Shown here: piece after piece, positions 32,748 through 32,967 of the stretch
How positions within the stretch are numbered: the first letter of the stretch is position 1
How the letters are laid out: each line of letters starts with the position of its first letter
The notes under the pieces: generated by a model
What the model was told of the DNA's origin: nothing
The model's input: only the letters and a program-made list of their open reading frames with translations
The model's database searches: none
From: Desulfobacterales bacterium
Lineage (GTDB): Bacteria; Desulfobacterota; Desulfobacteria; Desulfobacterales; B30-G6
Direction: 5' to 3'
NCBI GenBank assembly: GCA_029940035.1
Contig: JAOZRT010000008.1
Span: 5,505 to 38,471, forward strand
Length of the DNA: 32,967 nucleotides
Program-made: the position numbers and the translations under genes

Positions 32748-32913
32748 GCCCTATTGATTATGCCTCAATTGATCGATGGCGCTTATTGAAAATGATGGTG
32801 AGATTCATCTTGTGAAATTTGACGTCTGCTTCAAATTCCTTTTCTGATAATGATCAGCTTTTATGATTACAGGAAGTAATCTCTCTGGGCATGCCGTTAC
32901 ATAGAGGCCAAGA

Positions 32914-32967
32914 TTAACCCTATGGTTGCATAAACAATATGGCAAAGTAGAGATAATAAGTTGTAAT
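32914..32967. repeat. MITE-like dispersed repeat, copy D (truncated by window edge)
   Basis: TTAACCCTATGGTTGCATAAACAATATGGCAAAGTAGAGATAATAAGTTGTAAT equals the reverse complement of the right end of copy B. Confidence 0.85.

Overview
This 33-kb chromosomal window looks like it comes from an anaerobic, probably sulfate-reducing Desulfobacterota-like bacterium (inferred from gene content; no taxonomic marker is present).

Gene content, left to right:
- an edge-truncated divergent polysaccharide deacetylase (-)
- a TrmO/TsaA-type methyltransferase
- a decayed RecD2 helicase remnant
- an acyl-CoA dehydrogenase and an XRE-cupin regulator
- a VanZ-like membrane protein (-) and a small exported acidic protein
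- a small duplicated-motif protein (-)
- a sigma54 activator followed by ABC ATPase, permease, permease and HlyD-type adaptor genes
- a PHB-depolymerase-like remnant (-)
- proA and proB
- a second acyl-CoA dehydrogenase and a 4Fe-4S protein
- a minus-strand locus of NifX-like proteins, two Mrp/ParA ATPases with ferredoxin domains, a degenerate receiver and DUF5320-like proteins, divergent from a PAS-sigma54 activator; it resembles the orange-protein (ORP) loci of Desulfovibrio
- an IscU-like scaffold and a DsrE-family gene with an in-frame TGA
- a lipoprotein, a flavin reductase and an iodotyrosine-deiodinase-like nitroreductase (-)
- hrpA

Strongest findings:
1. The DsrE-like gene has an in-frame TGA (UxxC motif) followed by a stem-loop that fits a bacterial SECIS, so it is probably an unannotated selenoprotein.
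2. The ORP-like operon has a near-consensus sigma54 promoter and a palindrome-rich divergent control region.
3. A MITE-like dispersed element with terminal inverted repeats occurs four times and carries nested insertions.
4. A composite '3'-end palindrome + ACGCGGCTTCGCCGCTATT mini-hairpin' recurs directly after genes.
5. A roughly 210-bp palindromic array of mini-hairpins lies inside the ABC operon.
6. An A9 tract frameshifts the apparent N-terminus of the first sigma54 activator.

All calls come from reading the sequence by eye; no database search was run.
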